This document shows positions 26,216-35,342 of a stretch of DNA of 64,000 bases, in pieces. The position numbers were made by a program, and so were the translations under genes. The stretch is from Streptomyces roseus (GTDB lineage: Bacteria > Actinomycetota > Actinomycetes > Streptomycetales > Streptomycetaceae): contig NZ_LFML01000016.1 of the NCBI RefSeq assembly GCF_001044425.1, positions 62,001-126,000 of the forward strand, in the 5' to 3' direction. The notes beneath the pieces are model-generated. The model saw only the letters and a program-made list of their open reading frames with translations. It was not told where the DNA came from and ran no database searches. Every line of letters starts with the position of its first letter. Positions within the stretch are counted from its first letter, which is position 1.

Positions 26216-26815
26216 ATGAGCGAAGACCACACGCACGTGCAGGAGTTCTTCGGGACGCGCGCCGCCGACTGGGACCGGAAGTTCCCGTCGGACGGGCCCG
26301 CCTTCGCGACGGCCGTGGCCGAATTCGGCCTGTGCCGCGGAGACCGCGTACTCGACGCGGGCTGCGGCACCGGGCGGGCGCTGGCCGCACTGCGCGCCGC
26401 CGTCGGCCCGGCCGGGACGGTGGTCGGCGCGGACCTCACCCCGCAGATGCTGGCGGCCGCGCGGCGCGCCGGGCGGGACGCCGAGGGCGTACTGCTCCTC
26501 GCGGACGTGTCCCGGCTGCCGCTGCGCGACGGGGCGCTCGACGCCGTGTTCGCCGCCGGGCTGATCGCGCACCTGCCCGACCCGGAGGCCGATCTGCGCG
26601 AGCTCGCCCGGGTCGTCCGCCCCGGCGGCCGCCTCGCGCTGTTCCACCCGATCGGGCGGGCCGCGCTGGCGGCGCGGCAGGGCCGGGAGCTGACGCCGGA
26701 CGACATGCGGGCCGAGCACAACCTGCGCCCGCTGCTCGCCGGTTCGGGCTGGGACCTGATCTCGTACGCCGACGAGGACGCCCGCTTCCTGGCGCTCGCG
26801 CTGCGCCGCGCCTGA
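26216..26815 (+). CDS. Class I SAM-dependent methyltransferase
   Basis: This 199-residue methyltransferase of the UbiE/Methyltransf_11 type has motif I VLDAGCGTGRALAAL (about 44-58), acidic motif II (VVGADLTPQML), motif III region LLADVSRLPLRDGALDAVFA, and post-motif VVRPGGRLALFHP. The methyl acceptor is unknown. I chose the ATG at 26216, with GGGGGA at suitable spacing; other in-frame ATGs lie at 26198 and 26132. The histidine-rich N-terminus (MSEDHTHVQEFF) is common in this subgroup. It is divergent from the MHYT gene, with about 157 bp between them. Confidence 0.88.
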   Translation: MSEDHTHVQEFFGTRAADWDRKFPSDGPAFATAVAEFGLCRGDRVLDAGCGTGRALAALRAAVGPAGTVVGADLTPQMLAAARRAGRDAEGVLLLADVSRLPLRDGALDAVFAAGLIAHLPDPEADLRELARVVRPGGRLALFHPIGRAALAARQGRELTPDDMRAEHNLRPLLAGSGWDLISYADEDARFLALALRRA

Positions 26816-26881
26816 GCGGCCCCGTACCGCACACACCTCGTACGTCGGCACCTGCCCCGGAACGCGAGGAGGCGCCCCGGA

Positions 26882-27796
26882 TCACGCCGGGGGCTGAGCC
26901 TCGGCCCCGGCCGGGCGGCGCGGATGGGGTACGGGGCATCCCCCCGAGCCGGGCACCGGAAACGTGCCGAGCTCGCCCACGTCGTAGCCGTGGGGATAGC
27001 CCTTGATCTCCGGATTCTGCCGGGCGTAGTGCGGGGCCTTGCGGGGCGGCAGCAGCCGGACGGCGCGCCCGCGCAGTTTGAGGGCACCCCTGAACAGCCG
27101 CTTGACCTGCGGGTGGGGGCTCTCGTAGCGGAAGGCGGCCAGCAGCGGCTCGTCGAGGAGGGAAAGGGCCAGTGCTCGCGTGGCGGGGGCGAGCGGCGCC
27201 GGGTACCAGGAGGCCATCAGGGAGAGGGTGGAGTCGGCGACCTTGCGGCCGCCCTCGTCCCAGCCGAAGTGGGCCTCCTCGTAGGCGTCGAGGGTCTTCT
27301 CGAACTCCTCGTAGGAGTCCGGGATCTCCTTGATGCCCAGGTGTCGGCCGAGTTCGGCGTAGTAGTTCGCGGCGGCGCGGCGCTCGTGGTGGGTCAGCGG
27401 GCGCCAGCCGTAGGCGTCCAGCCAGCGCGCCGGAATCACCACGAACGTGCACAGGACGTAGCGCATGTCCTCGTTGGTGATGTCGTAGGCGCGGTGCATC
27501 TGGTTGACGCGGCGGATCGCGGTGCGCGCGGTGTCGCTCTCGAACCCGTGCTCCATCACCGCGTCGAGGAGCAGCGAGGTGTCGTCGTAGCGCTTCTGCG
27601 TGCGCTCGGTGAACTCGGCGGTCTCGGCGAGCAGGCTGCCGATGGCGGGGACGGCGTAGGTGCGGAAGAGGGCGAGCTCCAGGGCGCGGGTGAAGTCCCA
27701 GGGGAACTCGTAGGTGGCGGTGAGCCGGTAGATGGCGAGGAAGTCCTTGTCGGGGTCCAGACGGAGGATCTCCCTCAGCCGGTCGTAACGCTGCAC
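26882..27796 (-). CDS. MpaB/Lcp-family oxygenase (DUF2236)
   Basis: This protein of about 304 residues has the DUF2236/MpaB fold shared with latex-clearing protein and the fungal MpaB oxygenase; the family binds b-type heme. Recognisable blocks are RLTATYEFPWDFTRALELALFRT, RVNQMHRAYDITNEDMRYVL and WLDAYGWRPLTHHERRA. The substrate is unknown. I chose the GTG at 27796 because AAAGGGA lies about 7 nt upstream; an in-frame ATG at 27826 would add ten residues. The protein ends in a proline-rich tail. Confidence 0.85.
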   Translation of the reverse strand: MQRYDRLREILRLDPDKDFLAIYRLTATYEFPWDFTRALELALFRTYAVPAIGSLLAETAEFTERTQKRYDDTSLLLDAVMEHGFESDTARTAIRRVNQMHRAYDITNEDMRYVLCTFVVIPARWLDAYGWRPLTHHERRAAANYYAELGRHLGIKEIPDSYEEFEKTLDAYEEAHFGWDEGGRKVADSTLSLMASWYPAPLAPATRALALSLLDEPLLAAFRYESPHPQVKRLFRGALKLRGRAVRLLPPRKAPHYARQNPEIKGYPHGYDVGELGTFPVPGSGGCPVPHPRRPAGAEAQPPA

Positions 27797-27931
27797 CGGG
27801 TGTCCCTTTCTGTGGCGGGCTGCCAACTCTACGTGCAGGTGGCGGCCTTGGAAATCGACGGCCGCCGCCTCTCGACGCGGGGGTTACCCGCTGGTTAGGG
27901 TGCGCCGACGAGAGAGCGACCGGGAGGCCAC

Positions 27932-28726
27932 GTGACGGACGAGGAGGGGGGCGGTTCGCTCTATGTGCTGACGGCCGTGCTGCTGACCCCCGCGCAGTTT
28001 CCGAGCATCCTGGGAGACGACTTCCCGGAGGCCTGCTCGCTGCTGGGCGTGAAGCCGGCGGCCCAGGGTTACGGGCTGGTGCTCGGCCAGGACGAGGAGG
28101 GCGCGCGCTGGACGGTCGTCGTGGACGACGTCTCGCTCGTGGCCATGGCGATCGCCTCCTGGGACTGCGGCATGGAGTACGACCTTTCGCCCGACGAGCG
28201 GTCGATCGTGGTCTCGCTGGCGGGCTGGCCGCTGGCCCTGTCGGTGGCGGCGCCGGGCGTCCCGGAGCCGCACGACCCGGAGCAGGGCGCCGACGGCACC
28301 GGGCGGGTGCCGCTGGCACCGCCGTCCGCCGAGGTGTGGGGGCCCGTGCAGCGGCGGATGGGCGCGGACCAGATCGCCCGGGAGTGGACCGGTTGGCGCG
28401 AGCAGGTCGCGGCGGACGGCGGGGCGGCCGCCGCGGCGCACCCCGGGCTCGCGCGGGCGCTGCGGGAGGCCATGGCGTACGCGCAGAGCCCGCCGCCGCC
28501 CGGCCGGGTCCGGTCCTCGTTCGCGGACGAGGGCGTGCGGACGCTGCGGGTCGACGGCCCCGGGTGGTCGCTCGTCGCGCGGACCGGCGACGCCGCCTTC
28601 GTCCTGCTGGACGAGGAGCCGGGCGAGGTCCTTGCGGTACCCCGCGACGGGGATCCCGATCTCGGCCTGCCGAAACTGCCGGAGCTGCTCGCGGCGCTGG
28701 ACCGCGTCGCCGTACGCCCGGCCTGA
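27932..28726 (+). CDS. Hypothetical protein, soluble
   Basis: This 264-residue protein does not match a family I can name. It starts at a GTG with GGGAGG upstream. The sequence is soluble and acidic with no signal peptide. The first 100 residues look like an alpha/beta domain (SLYVLTAVLLTPAQFPSIL and ALSVAAPG); the C-terminal part (SFADEGVRTLRVDGPGWSLVARTGDAAFVLLDEEPGE) looks like a small beta domain. Codon use is like the neighbours, so it is a real gene. The TrmO-like gene follows after 37 bp in the same direction. Confidence 0.75.
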   Translation: MTDEEGGGSLYVLTAVLLTPAQFPSILGDDFPEACSLLGVKPAAQGYGLVLGQDEEGARWTVVVDDVSLVAMAIASWDCGMEYDLSPDERSIVVSLAGWPLALSVAAPGVPEPHDPEQGADGTGRVPLAPPSAEVWGPVQRRMGADQIAREWTGWREQVAADGGAAAAAHPGLARALREAMAYAQSPPPPGRVRSSFADEGVRTLRVDGPGWSLVARTGDAAFVLLDEEPGEVLAVPRDGDPDLGLPKLPELLAALDRVAVRPA

Positions 28727-28763
28727 ACCGGGCCCGGGCCGGGCCTGAACCGAGGGAGAAGCC

Positions 28764-29225
28764 GTGCTGGTGGAATCGGAGCCGGTGGCCGTGGTGGTGG
28801 GCGGCCGTGCGGAGGCGGTCGACGACGACTGGGGGCGGGAGACGGCCGTGATCCGCGTGGACTCCGGGCGGTTCGGCCCGGAGGCGCTGTACGGGCTGGC
28901 GGACTTCTCACACCTGGAGGTCGTCTACCACTTCGACCGGGTTCCGGTGGAGAAGATCGAGACGGGCGCGCGGCATCCCCGGGGCAACCCGGACTGGCCG
29001 CTGGTCGGCATCTTCGCCCAGCGCGGCAAGAACAGGCCGAACCGGCTGGGGGTCTCCCGCTGCCGGATCCTGGAGGTGGACGGCCTGGACGTGCACGTGG
29101 CGGGCCTGGACGCGGTGGACGGCACCCCGGTGCTGGACCTGAAGCCGTACATGGCCGAATTCGGCCCGCGCGGTGAACTCCGCCAGCCCCCGTGGGCGAC
29201 GGCCCTGATGCGCGACTACTACTGA
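28764..29225 (+). CDS. TrmO/VirR-like methyltransferase (UPF0066)
   Basis: This 153-residue beta-barrel protein belongs to the TsaA/TrmO family. The hallmark segments are ARHPRGNPDWPLVGIFAQRG, KNRPNRLGVSRCRIL and DGTPVLDLKPYM. E. coli TrmO uses SAM to N-methylate t6A37 in some tRNAs; this protein lacks the C-terminal extension of the E. coli enzyme, so tRNA methylation is plausible but not certain. Translation starts at a GTG with GAGGGAG upstream. Confidence 0.85.
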   Translation: MLVESEPVAVVVGGRAEAVDDDWGRETAVIRVDSGRFGPEALYGLADFSHLEVVYHFDRVPVEKIETGARHPRGNPDWPLVGIFAQRGKNRPNRLGVSRCRILEVDGLDVHVAGLDAVDGTPVLDLKPYMAEFGPRGELRQPPWATALMRDYY

Positions 29226-29266
29226 CGCGACTGCTCCTGACCCGCCCGGCAGCCCGCGCCTTCGGC

Positions 29267-29449
29267 TCAGCGGCCCAGCTGCTTCCTGGACATGCCCCGC
29301 AGACGACGCCGCTGGGAGGAGTCCAGCAGCAGGTAGGCGGCCGCCGGCACGCCGATCAGGACCAGCAGTCCCGCCCAGAACCCGACCGTCAAGAACAACA
29401 CGATGGCTGCCGCGACTCCGGCAACCGCGACTTTGCCGCGCTTGGACAT
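29267..29449 (-). CDS. Small membrane protein, 60 residues
   Basis: A short basic N-terminus (MSKRGKVAV) is followed by a hydrophobic stretch long enough for two short membrane helices (VAAAIVLFLTVGFWAGLLVL and IGVPAAAYLLL), then a basic tail (SSQRRRLRGMSRKQLG). GGAGGT lies 8 nt before the ATG. The function is unknown; the charge pattern puts both ends on the cytoplasmic side. It is divergent from the AcoR-like regulator and convergent to the TrmO-like gene. Confidence 0.8.
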   Translation of the reverse strand: MSKRGKVAVAGVAAAIVLFLTVGFWAGLLVLIGVPAAAYLLLDSSQRRRLRGMSRKQLGR

Positions 29450-29563
29450 CTGCGGACACCTCCACCTGTCGTCGTCCACTACCCCCCCCCAACGCGCCGC
29501 CGCGAGCCGGCGTTCCCGGCCGCCCGAGCGGCATGGCCGAACGCGACCGGGCCGCCACCCCCG

Positions 29564-29619
29564 GCCACGGCGCCGCGGCGCCGTGGCACCGTGGCACCGT
29601 GGCACCGTGGCACCGTGGC
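29564..29619. repeat. Perfect 24-bp palindrome joined to 8-bp tandem repeats
   Basis: Positions 29564-29587 form a perfect palindrome with half-site GCCACGGCGCCG. From 29581 the unit CCGTGGCA is repeated four times with a partial fifth copy, sharing its first bases with the palindrome. The element lies in the 248-bp divergent gap between the small membrane protein and the AcoR-like regulator, ending 78 bp before the regulator start. It could be an operator array, a cruciform or a transcript hairpin. Confidence 0.85.
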
Positions 29620-29697
29620 CGACACGGCCCCTTGCCGGGGCCCGGCACCGGCACCACCATGGGGCGCTCCGGATACCGCGGCACCCCGGGAGGGCGA

Positions 29698-31032
29698 ATG
29701 GACGGTCCGTCGGTGGCACTGCCGGGCGGGGCCGATCCCGTCGAGCGCATGCGCGTCCTGCGGCGGGCGCACACCGCGTTCGCGCGGGACGGGCGGGTGG
29801 AGGATCCCGTCCGGGCGGTGATCGCCACGTCCTGGCGGCGGTGCGACCGCGCCGGGGTCAGCCCGGAGTCCGCGCCCGAGGTGGAACTGGCGGAGGCGGA
29901 AGTGCGCTCGTACCGGGCGCAGCACCCGCTGGCACGGGTGATGCCGGTGTTCCGGGACCTCGTGGGGGCGTTCGCGGCGCACGGAGCCCATCTGCTGGCG
30001 GTGTGCGACGCGCGGGGCAGTCTGCTCTGGGTGGAGGGCGAGCCGGGCACGCTGCGCCGTGCGGAGCGGCTCGGGTTCGTACCGGGCGCCCGCTGGGCGG
30101 AGACTGCGATGGGCACCAACGCCCCCGGCACGGCGGTCGCCGTCGGGGAGCCGGTCCAGGTCTTCGGGGCCGAGCACTTCAGCCGCCGGGTCCACCCCTG
30201 GACCTGCGCGGCGGCTCCGGTGCGCGATCCCCGGACCGGCCGGCTGCTCGGCGCGGTGGACATCACCGGCGGGGAGGGCCTCGCCCACCCGCACTCCCTG
30301 GCCTTCGTCCGGGCGGTGGCCCGCGCCGCGGAGACCCAGCTGGCGCTGCTGGACCCGGTCCCGCAGGCCGCCGGGGACACCTTGGTCGCCCTCGGCCGGG
30401 ACGAGGCCCTGCTGGCCGGCGGGGGCGGCGCCACGATCCGCCTGGGCAGACGGCACAGCGAGATCATGGCGCTCCTGGCCCACCATCCGGCGGGCCTGTC
30501 GGGCGAGGAGCTGGCGATCGCGCTGTACGAGGACGAGTCCGTGTCACCGGTGACCCTGCGCGCCGAAATGTCACGGCTGCGCGGAGTGCTGGGAGACCGG
30601 GCCCCCCTCGCACGCCCGTACCGAACGGCGGCGCCGCTGGAGGCGGATTTCACCGTCGTGGCCCGCCACCTGGCGGCCGGCGCCGTCTCTGCCGCCCTCC
30701 ACCACTACGCGGGCCCGCTGCTCCCCGGCTCGACCGCGCCGGGCATCGTCCGGCTGCGGCGCCGGATCGAGGACCAGGCACGGGCCGCGGTGATCGCGCG
30801 GGCGGACGCGGGGCTGCTGACCGACTGGGTGTGCACCGCGTGGGGCGCGGACGACGCGGCGGCCTGGCGGGCGCTGGCCGAAGCGCTGCCGCCGGAGGGA
30901 CGCCCGGCCGCGCTGGCCCGCGTACGGGCCCTGGACGAGGAACTCGGCGCCGGACCCGCTCCGGCGCGCGCGGGGGCTGGGGCGGCCGCGCCGCCGCGCC
31001 GTGCAACGTATCCGCAACCTGCCCGCTCCTAG
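29698..31032 (+). CDS. GAF-domain regulator, AcoR-like without sigma-54 module
   Basis: This 444-residue regulator has an N-terminal GAF-like sensory region as in AcoR-type activators (ATSWRRCDRAGVSPE, then RWAETAMGTNAPGTAVAVG and HPWTCAAAPVRDPRTGRLLG). A C-terminal winged-helix part follows (RHSEIMALLAHHPAGLSGEELAIAL and SVSPVTLRAEMSRLR). The AAA+ sigma-54 domain of true AcoR is absent. Homologues are commonly found beside acetaldehyde/ethanol-type dehydrogenase genes, and here the aldehyde dehydrogenase starts 54 bp downstream. GGGAGGG before the ATG at 29698 supports the start; the frame is open for 55 codons upstream across repeats. Confidence 0.85.
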   Translation: MDGPSVALPGGADPVERMRVLRRAHTAFARDGRVEDPVRAVIATSWRRCDRAGVSPESAPEVELAEAEVRSYRAQHPLARVMPVFRDLVGAFAAHGAHLLAVCDARGSLLWVEGEPGTLRRAERLGFVPGARWAETAMGTNAPGTAVAVGEPVQVFGAEHFSRRVHPWTCAAAPVRDPRTGRLLGAVDITGGEGLAHPHSLAFVRAVARAAETQLALLDPVPQAAGDTLVALGRDEALLAGGGGATIRLGRRHSEIMALLAHHPAGLSGEELAIALYEDESVSPVTLRAEMSRLRGVLGDRAPLARPYRTAAPLEADFTVVARHLAAGAVSAALHHYAGPLLPGSTAPGIVRLRRRIEDQARAAVIARADAGLLTDWVCTAWGADDAAAWRALAEALPPEGRPAALARVRALDEELGAGPAPARAGAGAAAPPRRATYPQPARS

Positions 31033-31086
31033 CCTCCTCCCCAGCGCTGTCCGACGGCGGCCGGCGCCCGGCAAGGGGAGGACACC

Positions 31087-32610
31087 ATGGCCCGTTACGC
31101 TGCGCCCGGTACCGAAGGCGCGCTCATGTCGTACGCGTCCCGCTACGGCCACTTCATCGGCGGCGAGTACGTCGAGCCCGCCCTCGGCGCGTACTTCGCC
31201 AACCCCTCCCCCGTCACCGGCCAGGCCTTCACCGAGGTCGCGCGCGGTACGGCCGAGGACGTGGAGCGGGCGCTCGACGCGGCGCACGCGGCGGCGCCCT
31301 CCTGGGGCCGCACCCCGGTCGCCGAGCGGTCCGCGGTCCTGCTGCGCATCGCCGACCGGATGGAGCGGAACCTGGAGGCCCTGGCGGTCGCGGAGACCTG
31401 GGAGAACGGCAAGCCGGTCCGGGAGACCCTCGCCGCCGACGTGCCGCTGGCGATCGACCAGTTCCGCTATTTCGCGGGTGCGCTGCGCGCCCAGGAGGGG
31501 GCGCTGAGCCAGATCGACGACGACACGGTGGCCTACCACTTCCACGAACCGCTGGGCGTCGTCGCGCAGATCATCCCGTGGAACTTCCCGATCCTGATGG
31601 CGGTGTGGAAGCTGGCTCCGGCGCTGGCGGCCGGGAACACGGTGGTGCTGAAGCCGGCCGAGCAGACTCCGGCCTCGGTGCACTACTGGCTGAGCCTGGT
31701 GGCGGACCTGCTGCCGCCGGGTGTGGTGAACATCGTGAACGGCTTCGGCGAGGAGGCGGGCAAGCCGCTGGCGTCCAGCCCGCGGGTGGCGAAGATCGCT
31801 TTCACCGGGGAGACGTCCACGGGGCGCCTGATCATGCAGTACGCGGCGGAGCACCTCAAGCCCGTCACCCTCGAACTCGGCGGCAAGAGCCCCAACCTCT
31901 TCTTCGACGACATCTGGACGACGGACGACGACTTGCGGGACAAGGCGCTGGAGGGGTTCACCATGTTCGCCCTCAACCAGGGCGAGGTGTGCACGAGCCC
32001 CTCGCGCGCGCTGATCGAGCGCGGCCGGTACGGGGAGTTCCTCGACGCGGCCGTGGCCCGTACCGAACTGATCGTGCCGGGGCACCCGTTGGACACGGAC
32101 ACGATGATCGGGGCGCAGGCCTCCGAGGAGCAGCTGCGGAAGGTCCTGTCGTACGTGGAGATAGGCCGGCAGGAGGGCGCGAAGATCCTGACGGGCGGTG
32201 AGAAGCACGACCTGGGCGGCGACCTGGCGGGGGGCTTCTACGTTCAGCCGACCGTCTTCGAGGGGGACAACCGGATGCGGATCTTCCAGGAGGAGATCTT
32301 CGGCCCGGTGGTGTCCGTGACCTCGTTCCAGGACTTCGACGACGCCGTACGGATCGCCAACGACACGGCGTACGGACTGGGCGCGGGCGTCTGGACCCGC
32401 GACATCAACACCGCGTACCGCGCGGGCCGCGCGATCCAGGCGGGCCGCGTCTGGACGAACTGCTACCACGCCTACCCGGCCCACAGCGCTTTCGGAGGCT
32501 ACAAGCAGTCAGGCATAGGTCGCGAGACCCACAAGATGATGCTGGACCACTACCAGCAGACGAAAAACGTTTTGGTCAGCTATTCCCCCAAGAAGCTGGG
32601 CCTCTTCTAG
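31087..32610 (+). CDS. Acetaldehyde-type NAD(P)-dependent aldehyde dehydrogenase
   Basis: This 507-residue enzyme oxidises aldehydes to acids. It has the NAD site ([22 protein letters not shown]), the general-base segment [10 protein letters not shown] with Glu, and the catalytic cysteine in [11 protein letters not shown]. The tail ([19 protein letters not shown], ending [12 protein letters not shown]) matches ExaC/AldB-type acetaldehyde dehydrogenases. GGGGAGGA lies just before the ATG. It follows the AcoR-like regulator in one probable operon and ends at a strong hairpin terminator. A remnant of a similar gene tail lies at 46255-46325. Confidence 0.93.
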   Translation: MARYAAPGTEGALMSYASRYGHFIGGEYVEPALGAYFANPSPVTGQAFTEVARGTAEDVERALDAAHAAAPSWGRTPVAERSAVLLRIADRMERNLEALAVAETWENGKPVRETLAADVPLAIDQFRYFAGALRAQEGALSQIDDDTVAYHFHEPLGVVAQIIPWNFPILMAVWKLAPALAAGNTVVLKPAEQTPASVHYWLSLVADLLPPGVVNIVNGFGEEAGKPLASSPRVAKIAFTGETSTGRLIMQYAAEHLKPVTLELGGKSPNLFFDDIWTTDDDLRDKALEGFTMFALNQGEVCTSPSRALIERGRYGEFLDAAVARTELIVPGHPLDTDTMIGAQASEEQLRKVLSYVEIGRQEGAKILTGGEKHDLGGDLAGGFYVQPTVFEGDNRMRIFQEEIFGPVVSVTSFQDFDDAVRIANDTAYGLGAGVWTRDINTAYRAGRAIQAGRVWTNCYHAYPAHSAFGGYKQSGIGRETHKMMLDHYQQTKNVLVSYSPKKLGLF

Positions 32611-32622
32611 AGCAGGAAGAAG

Positions 32623-32658
32623 GTTGCCTGGAGGGGGTGTTGCCACCCTCCAGGCAAC
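32623..32658 (+). terminator. Strong hairpin terminator after the aldehyde dehydrogenase
   Basis: A perfect 13-bp inverted repeat (GTTGCCTGGAGGG / CCCTCCAGGCAAC) with a 10-nt loop begins 13 bp after the stop codon. There is no T-run, as is common for terminators in high-GC actinomycetes. It could stop transcripts from both directions. Confidence 0.85.
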
Positions 32659-32718
32659 GCTCATTCCATCACCCGTGAAGTCGCGGACCGAGGGCCGGCC
32701 CTCTCCCGCTGCGGCTGA

Positions 32719-33399
32719 TCAGCGGCGGCAGTCCGTAAGGCGTCGTGATTCCCGCACCCAACCGTGGTGGAGGGTGTCCATGTCCGGCAGGGCGGGATCG
32801 GTGACGAACAGGGGCGAGGTTGCCTGCCGATTGTCGTCGTCGATCTCCGCTAGCCGCCGACGGTACATCTGCTTGGCGCGGGCGTCCAGGAGGGGACCGG
32901 CGTCGCCGGCGAGGGCGCGCCTGGCTGCGGTGTCAGGGTCGGCGGTGTCGGCGGCGGCGAGGTCGAGGACGTGGAACTCCCGGCCCGGAGCGGCGAGCAG
33001 GCGGGCGAGGTGGTGCATGCCCTTGCTGTCGCGTGCGGTCACGCTCCGGCCGTTCGAAGACGACCCTCCAGTAGTCGCCCTCCCGGACGAAGGAGTCCTG
33101 CTCGGCTGTGTCCGTCCGCGGCTCCTCGGTCGTGGAAGCTCGGGTGATCCGATCGAGCTCGGTGCGCGCCGCCTCCCGCTCCAAGATCCCGGCCCGGAGG
33201 TTGCCCAGGGCCGCTGGGCGTCCGCGAGCCGGAGCCGGCACTCGGCCGTCTCGTAGGGGGCGCCGACCTCGTTCCAGGCCCGGACGGCATCGGTGAAGGA
33301 CGCGGACGCGCCGGACGCATCGCCCTCGGCGAGCAGGACTTCCCCCCGGGCTCGCAGTACCGATGCGGCGAGCGCGTTGCTCTCGAAGGCGACGGCCGG
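32719..33399 (-). pseudogene. Frameshifted C-terminal remnant of a TPR/LuxR-type ATPase regulator
   Basis: Three overlapping frames carry pieces of one protein. First comes AFESNALAASVLRARGEVLL...DAVRAWNEVGAPYETAECRLRLADAQRP (33230-33390). A shift leads to LEREAARTELDRI...SFVREGDYWRVVFE. A single extra base near 33055 then leads to GRSVTARDSKGMHHLARLLAAPGREFHVLDL...AKQMYRRRLAEID, ending at a stop at 32719. Joined, this resembles the C-terminal part of large AAA/TPR transcriptional regulators. The N-terminal ATPase and any terminal DNA-binding part are missing. It begins immediately after the stop of the frameshifted DUF5994 gene. A sequencing error cannot be excluded for the single-base event, but the truncation stands. 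Confidence 0.7.
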
Positions 33400-33950
33400 T
33401 CACCTCCGCATGTTCCACGGCAGCGGGATCATCCGTGCTCCGACGACGGGGTGCCGACGGGGCGTCGCGGGGGTTCCGCCATCGGTCTCCCAGGCATCCT
33501 CGCCCCTTCGCGCGTTTCGGATGCGGAGGCCGTTCGCGGCTTCGTCGGTCATCAGGGTGCCGACGGCCCGGACGTTGCCGGGGAGGGCGGCGGCGGTCAT
33601 GAGCCGGTCTGCTGCGGTCGGCTCGGCCTCGGGCGGGATCACCAGCAGGTCGCAGCGACCGACGGCGCAGGAGAGCAGGATCATCTTGTCGGAATCCTGT
33701 TCCGTGAACCAGCCCACGTGCACGATGTGCCCTGCGACGAAACCTTGTGCGGGACGACGGGCCAGCAGGTGGGGTTCACCGCGACGCGTGTGATGCGTCC
33801 GAAGCGGCCCTCCAGCGCGTCGACCAGCGGCGGAAGCTCAGCTACGATATCGCGGGACCTGGGCCACCACGCGCCGTCCAACAGGCCCGCGAGGGCGGTC
33901 TTCGGTGTCAGGGCCAAACGTGCGGAGAACAGGGAAGCGGTAGTAGTCAT
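33400..33950 (-). pseudogene. Frameshifted DUF5994 gene
   Basis: The N-terminal part (ARLALTPKTALAGLLDGAWWPRSRDIVAELPPLVDAL...ITRVAVNPTCWPVVPHKV) is in one frame. The continuation (VAGHIVHVGWFTEQDSDKMILLSCAVGRCDLLVIPPE) is in another, with the break at about 33739-33742 after PHKV. Together they align with the intact DUF5994 protein at 37962-38537 over its full length, including the start MTTT. The gene is probably inactive, though a programmed frameshift or a sequencing error should be ruled out. It has the same upstream leader element as the intact copy. Confidence 0.75.
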
Positions 33951-33970
33951 GATCGCGGACTCGTTCCCGG

Positions 33971-34050
33971 ACCGCCCTGCCGGGCGGTGCAATGTCTTGA
34001 TCGCCGGAAACGACGTCCGCGTGGTCGCGGATGCACGAGTTACTCCCGGT
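33971..34050 (-). promoter_or_regulatory. Conserved leader element and hairpin upstream of the frameshifted DUF5994 gene
   Basis: A 52-nt element (33999-34050) aligns at about 75% with 38586-38637 upstream of the intact DUF5994 gene, and both lie exactly 48 nt from their ATG. Between element and ATG is a hairpin (stem ACCGCCC/GGGCGGT, 33971-33977 and 33982-33988, 4-nt loop). On the minus strand a TAGGCT -10-like hexamer lies 9 nt before the GGGAGTA end of the element, so the element may be the 5' end of the mRNA. Confidence 0.5.
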
Positions 34051-34142
34051 AATCCCAGCCTACTCCGCGACGGGGTCAAACGAGGGGCTTCGAAAGTCGG
34101 CCTGGGCTGCGACGCCTGGGGACGAGGTGCCCACGCGCTCCG

Positions 34143-35342
34143 TTATCCGCGCCACTCGACCAGGACGAGGGTGGCGTCGTCCGAGGTGACTTCGCCGCGT
34201 GCCCGCTTGAGGGTGTGAGACAGGTCCCGGGCCACCGTGCGGATCCCGTGGTCGGCCTGCTCCAGCTGGTGCACCCAGTCGATCAGCTGCGTCTCGCCGA
34301 ACTGCTCCTGCCCGCTTTTATGTTCTTCGATCAGGCCGTCGGTGAAGCAGAGGACGCGGTCGCCGGGCTCCAGCGCCACCGCGCTGACCTGTGGCTGAGC
34401 CCCTCCGAAGCCGATGGGGAGGGTCGTGGGGCTGTCCAGACGGCGTACGACGCGGTGCGCGCGGATCAGCATGGGCGCGGGATGCCCCGCGTTGACCCAC
34501 TGGAGGCGCCCCGTGTCCGTGTCCAGCCGCATCATCTGGGCGGTCACGAAGTGGTCCGGGTCGAACTGCTCGGCGACGGCCCGGTCCATGAAGAGGTAGA
34601 TCTCCGACAGTTCGATGCTGATCCGGCGGGCGTGACGGTACGCGCCGATGGCCACCGTGGCCATCGTGGCCGCGTCCAGGCCGTGCCCCATGGCATCGAC
34701 CATGGCGAGATGGAGGACGTCGCCGTTCAGGGCGTAGTCGAAGCTGTCTCCCGCCACGGCGTAGGCGGGCTCCAGGACTCCGGCGACCGCGACGTGCGGC
34801 ATCACCATCGACAGCGGCGGCAGCAGGGACCACTGGATCTCCGCGGCCACGCTCATCGGTTCTCTGCGGCGGGTCCGGAAGAAGAGGTCCGTGTAACCGT
34901 TCTTGGTCTGCAGCAGGTCGGCAACCAGGCCCGCGATCCTGCGCAGGAGGCGGCGGGTTTCTTCGTCGACCACGTCCAGGGTGACCGCGAGTACCCCCAC
35001 TTGGTCGCCGCCGTCCAGCAGGGGCAGGTGGACCCGTATGCCATCGGGCGTCAGGACTTCGACGGGGCGTGACTCCAGGAAGCACCGGCCGGCTTCGGAC
35101 CGGTCGATGGGCTGCGGTTCACCGGCGGCCACGCCGCCGGCGGGCAGGGGGACCAGCTGTTGCTGTCCGTAGTCCTGGAGCAGGATCTGTGATGCGCGGC
35201 CCCCCATCCGGGCCACCGTCTCGGCGACGAGCGGGCCGACCAGATGGGGCGGCAGCTCGTGCGCCCCGTCCAGGAGCAGCCCGAGCAGTTCCTCCCCGAA
35301 GCTCTCCGAGCGGTCCGGGTCCGCGCGGCCTCCGACGGTCAT
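34143..35342 (-). CDS. SpoIIE/RsbU-type serine phosphatase with N-terminal GAF-like region
   Basis: This 399-residue PP2C-type phosphatase has a GAF-like sensory part at residues 1-170 (ASQILLQDYGQQQLVPLP and RVHLPLLDGGDQVGVLAVTLDVV). The PPM/SpoIIE domain starts after the linker MSVAAEIQWSLLPPL, with metal-ligand motifs VAGDSFDYALNGD and MVDAMGHGLDAATMA, and ends with CFTDGLIEE and DDATLVLVEWRG. Such proteins dephosphorylate anti-sigma-factor antagonists in partner-switching pathways; no partner gene is present here. The start at 35342 has GGAGGCAA upstream. Confidence 0.9.
   Translation of the reverse strand: MTVGGRADPDRSESFGEELLGLLLDGAHELPPHLVGPLVAETVARMGGRASQILLQDYGQQQLVPLPAGGVAAGEPQPIDRSEAGRCFLESRPVEVLTPDGIRVHLPLLDGGDQVGVLAVTLDVVDEETRRLLRRIAGLVADLLQTKNGYTDLFFRTRRREPMSVAAEIQWSLLPPLSMVMPHVAVAGVLEPAYAVAGDSFDYALNGDVLHLAMVDAMGHGLDAATMATVAIGAYRHARRISIELSEIYLFMDRAVAEQFDPDHFVTAQMMRLDTDTGRLQWVNAGHPAPMLIRAHRVVRRLDSPTTLPIGFGGAQPQVSAVALEPGDRVLCFTDGLIEEHKSGQEQFGETQLIDWVHQLEQADHGIRTVARDLSHTLKRARGEVTSDDATLVLVEWRG

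Noticed and set aside
29482..29490. A run of nine C residues in the gap before the AcoR-like gene
   Set aside because: It lies outside coding sequence and near no clear promoter element; long C runs are expected at this base composition.
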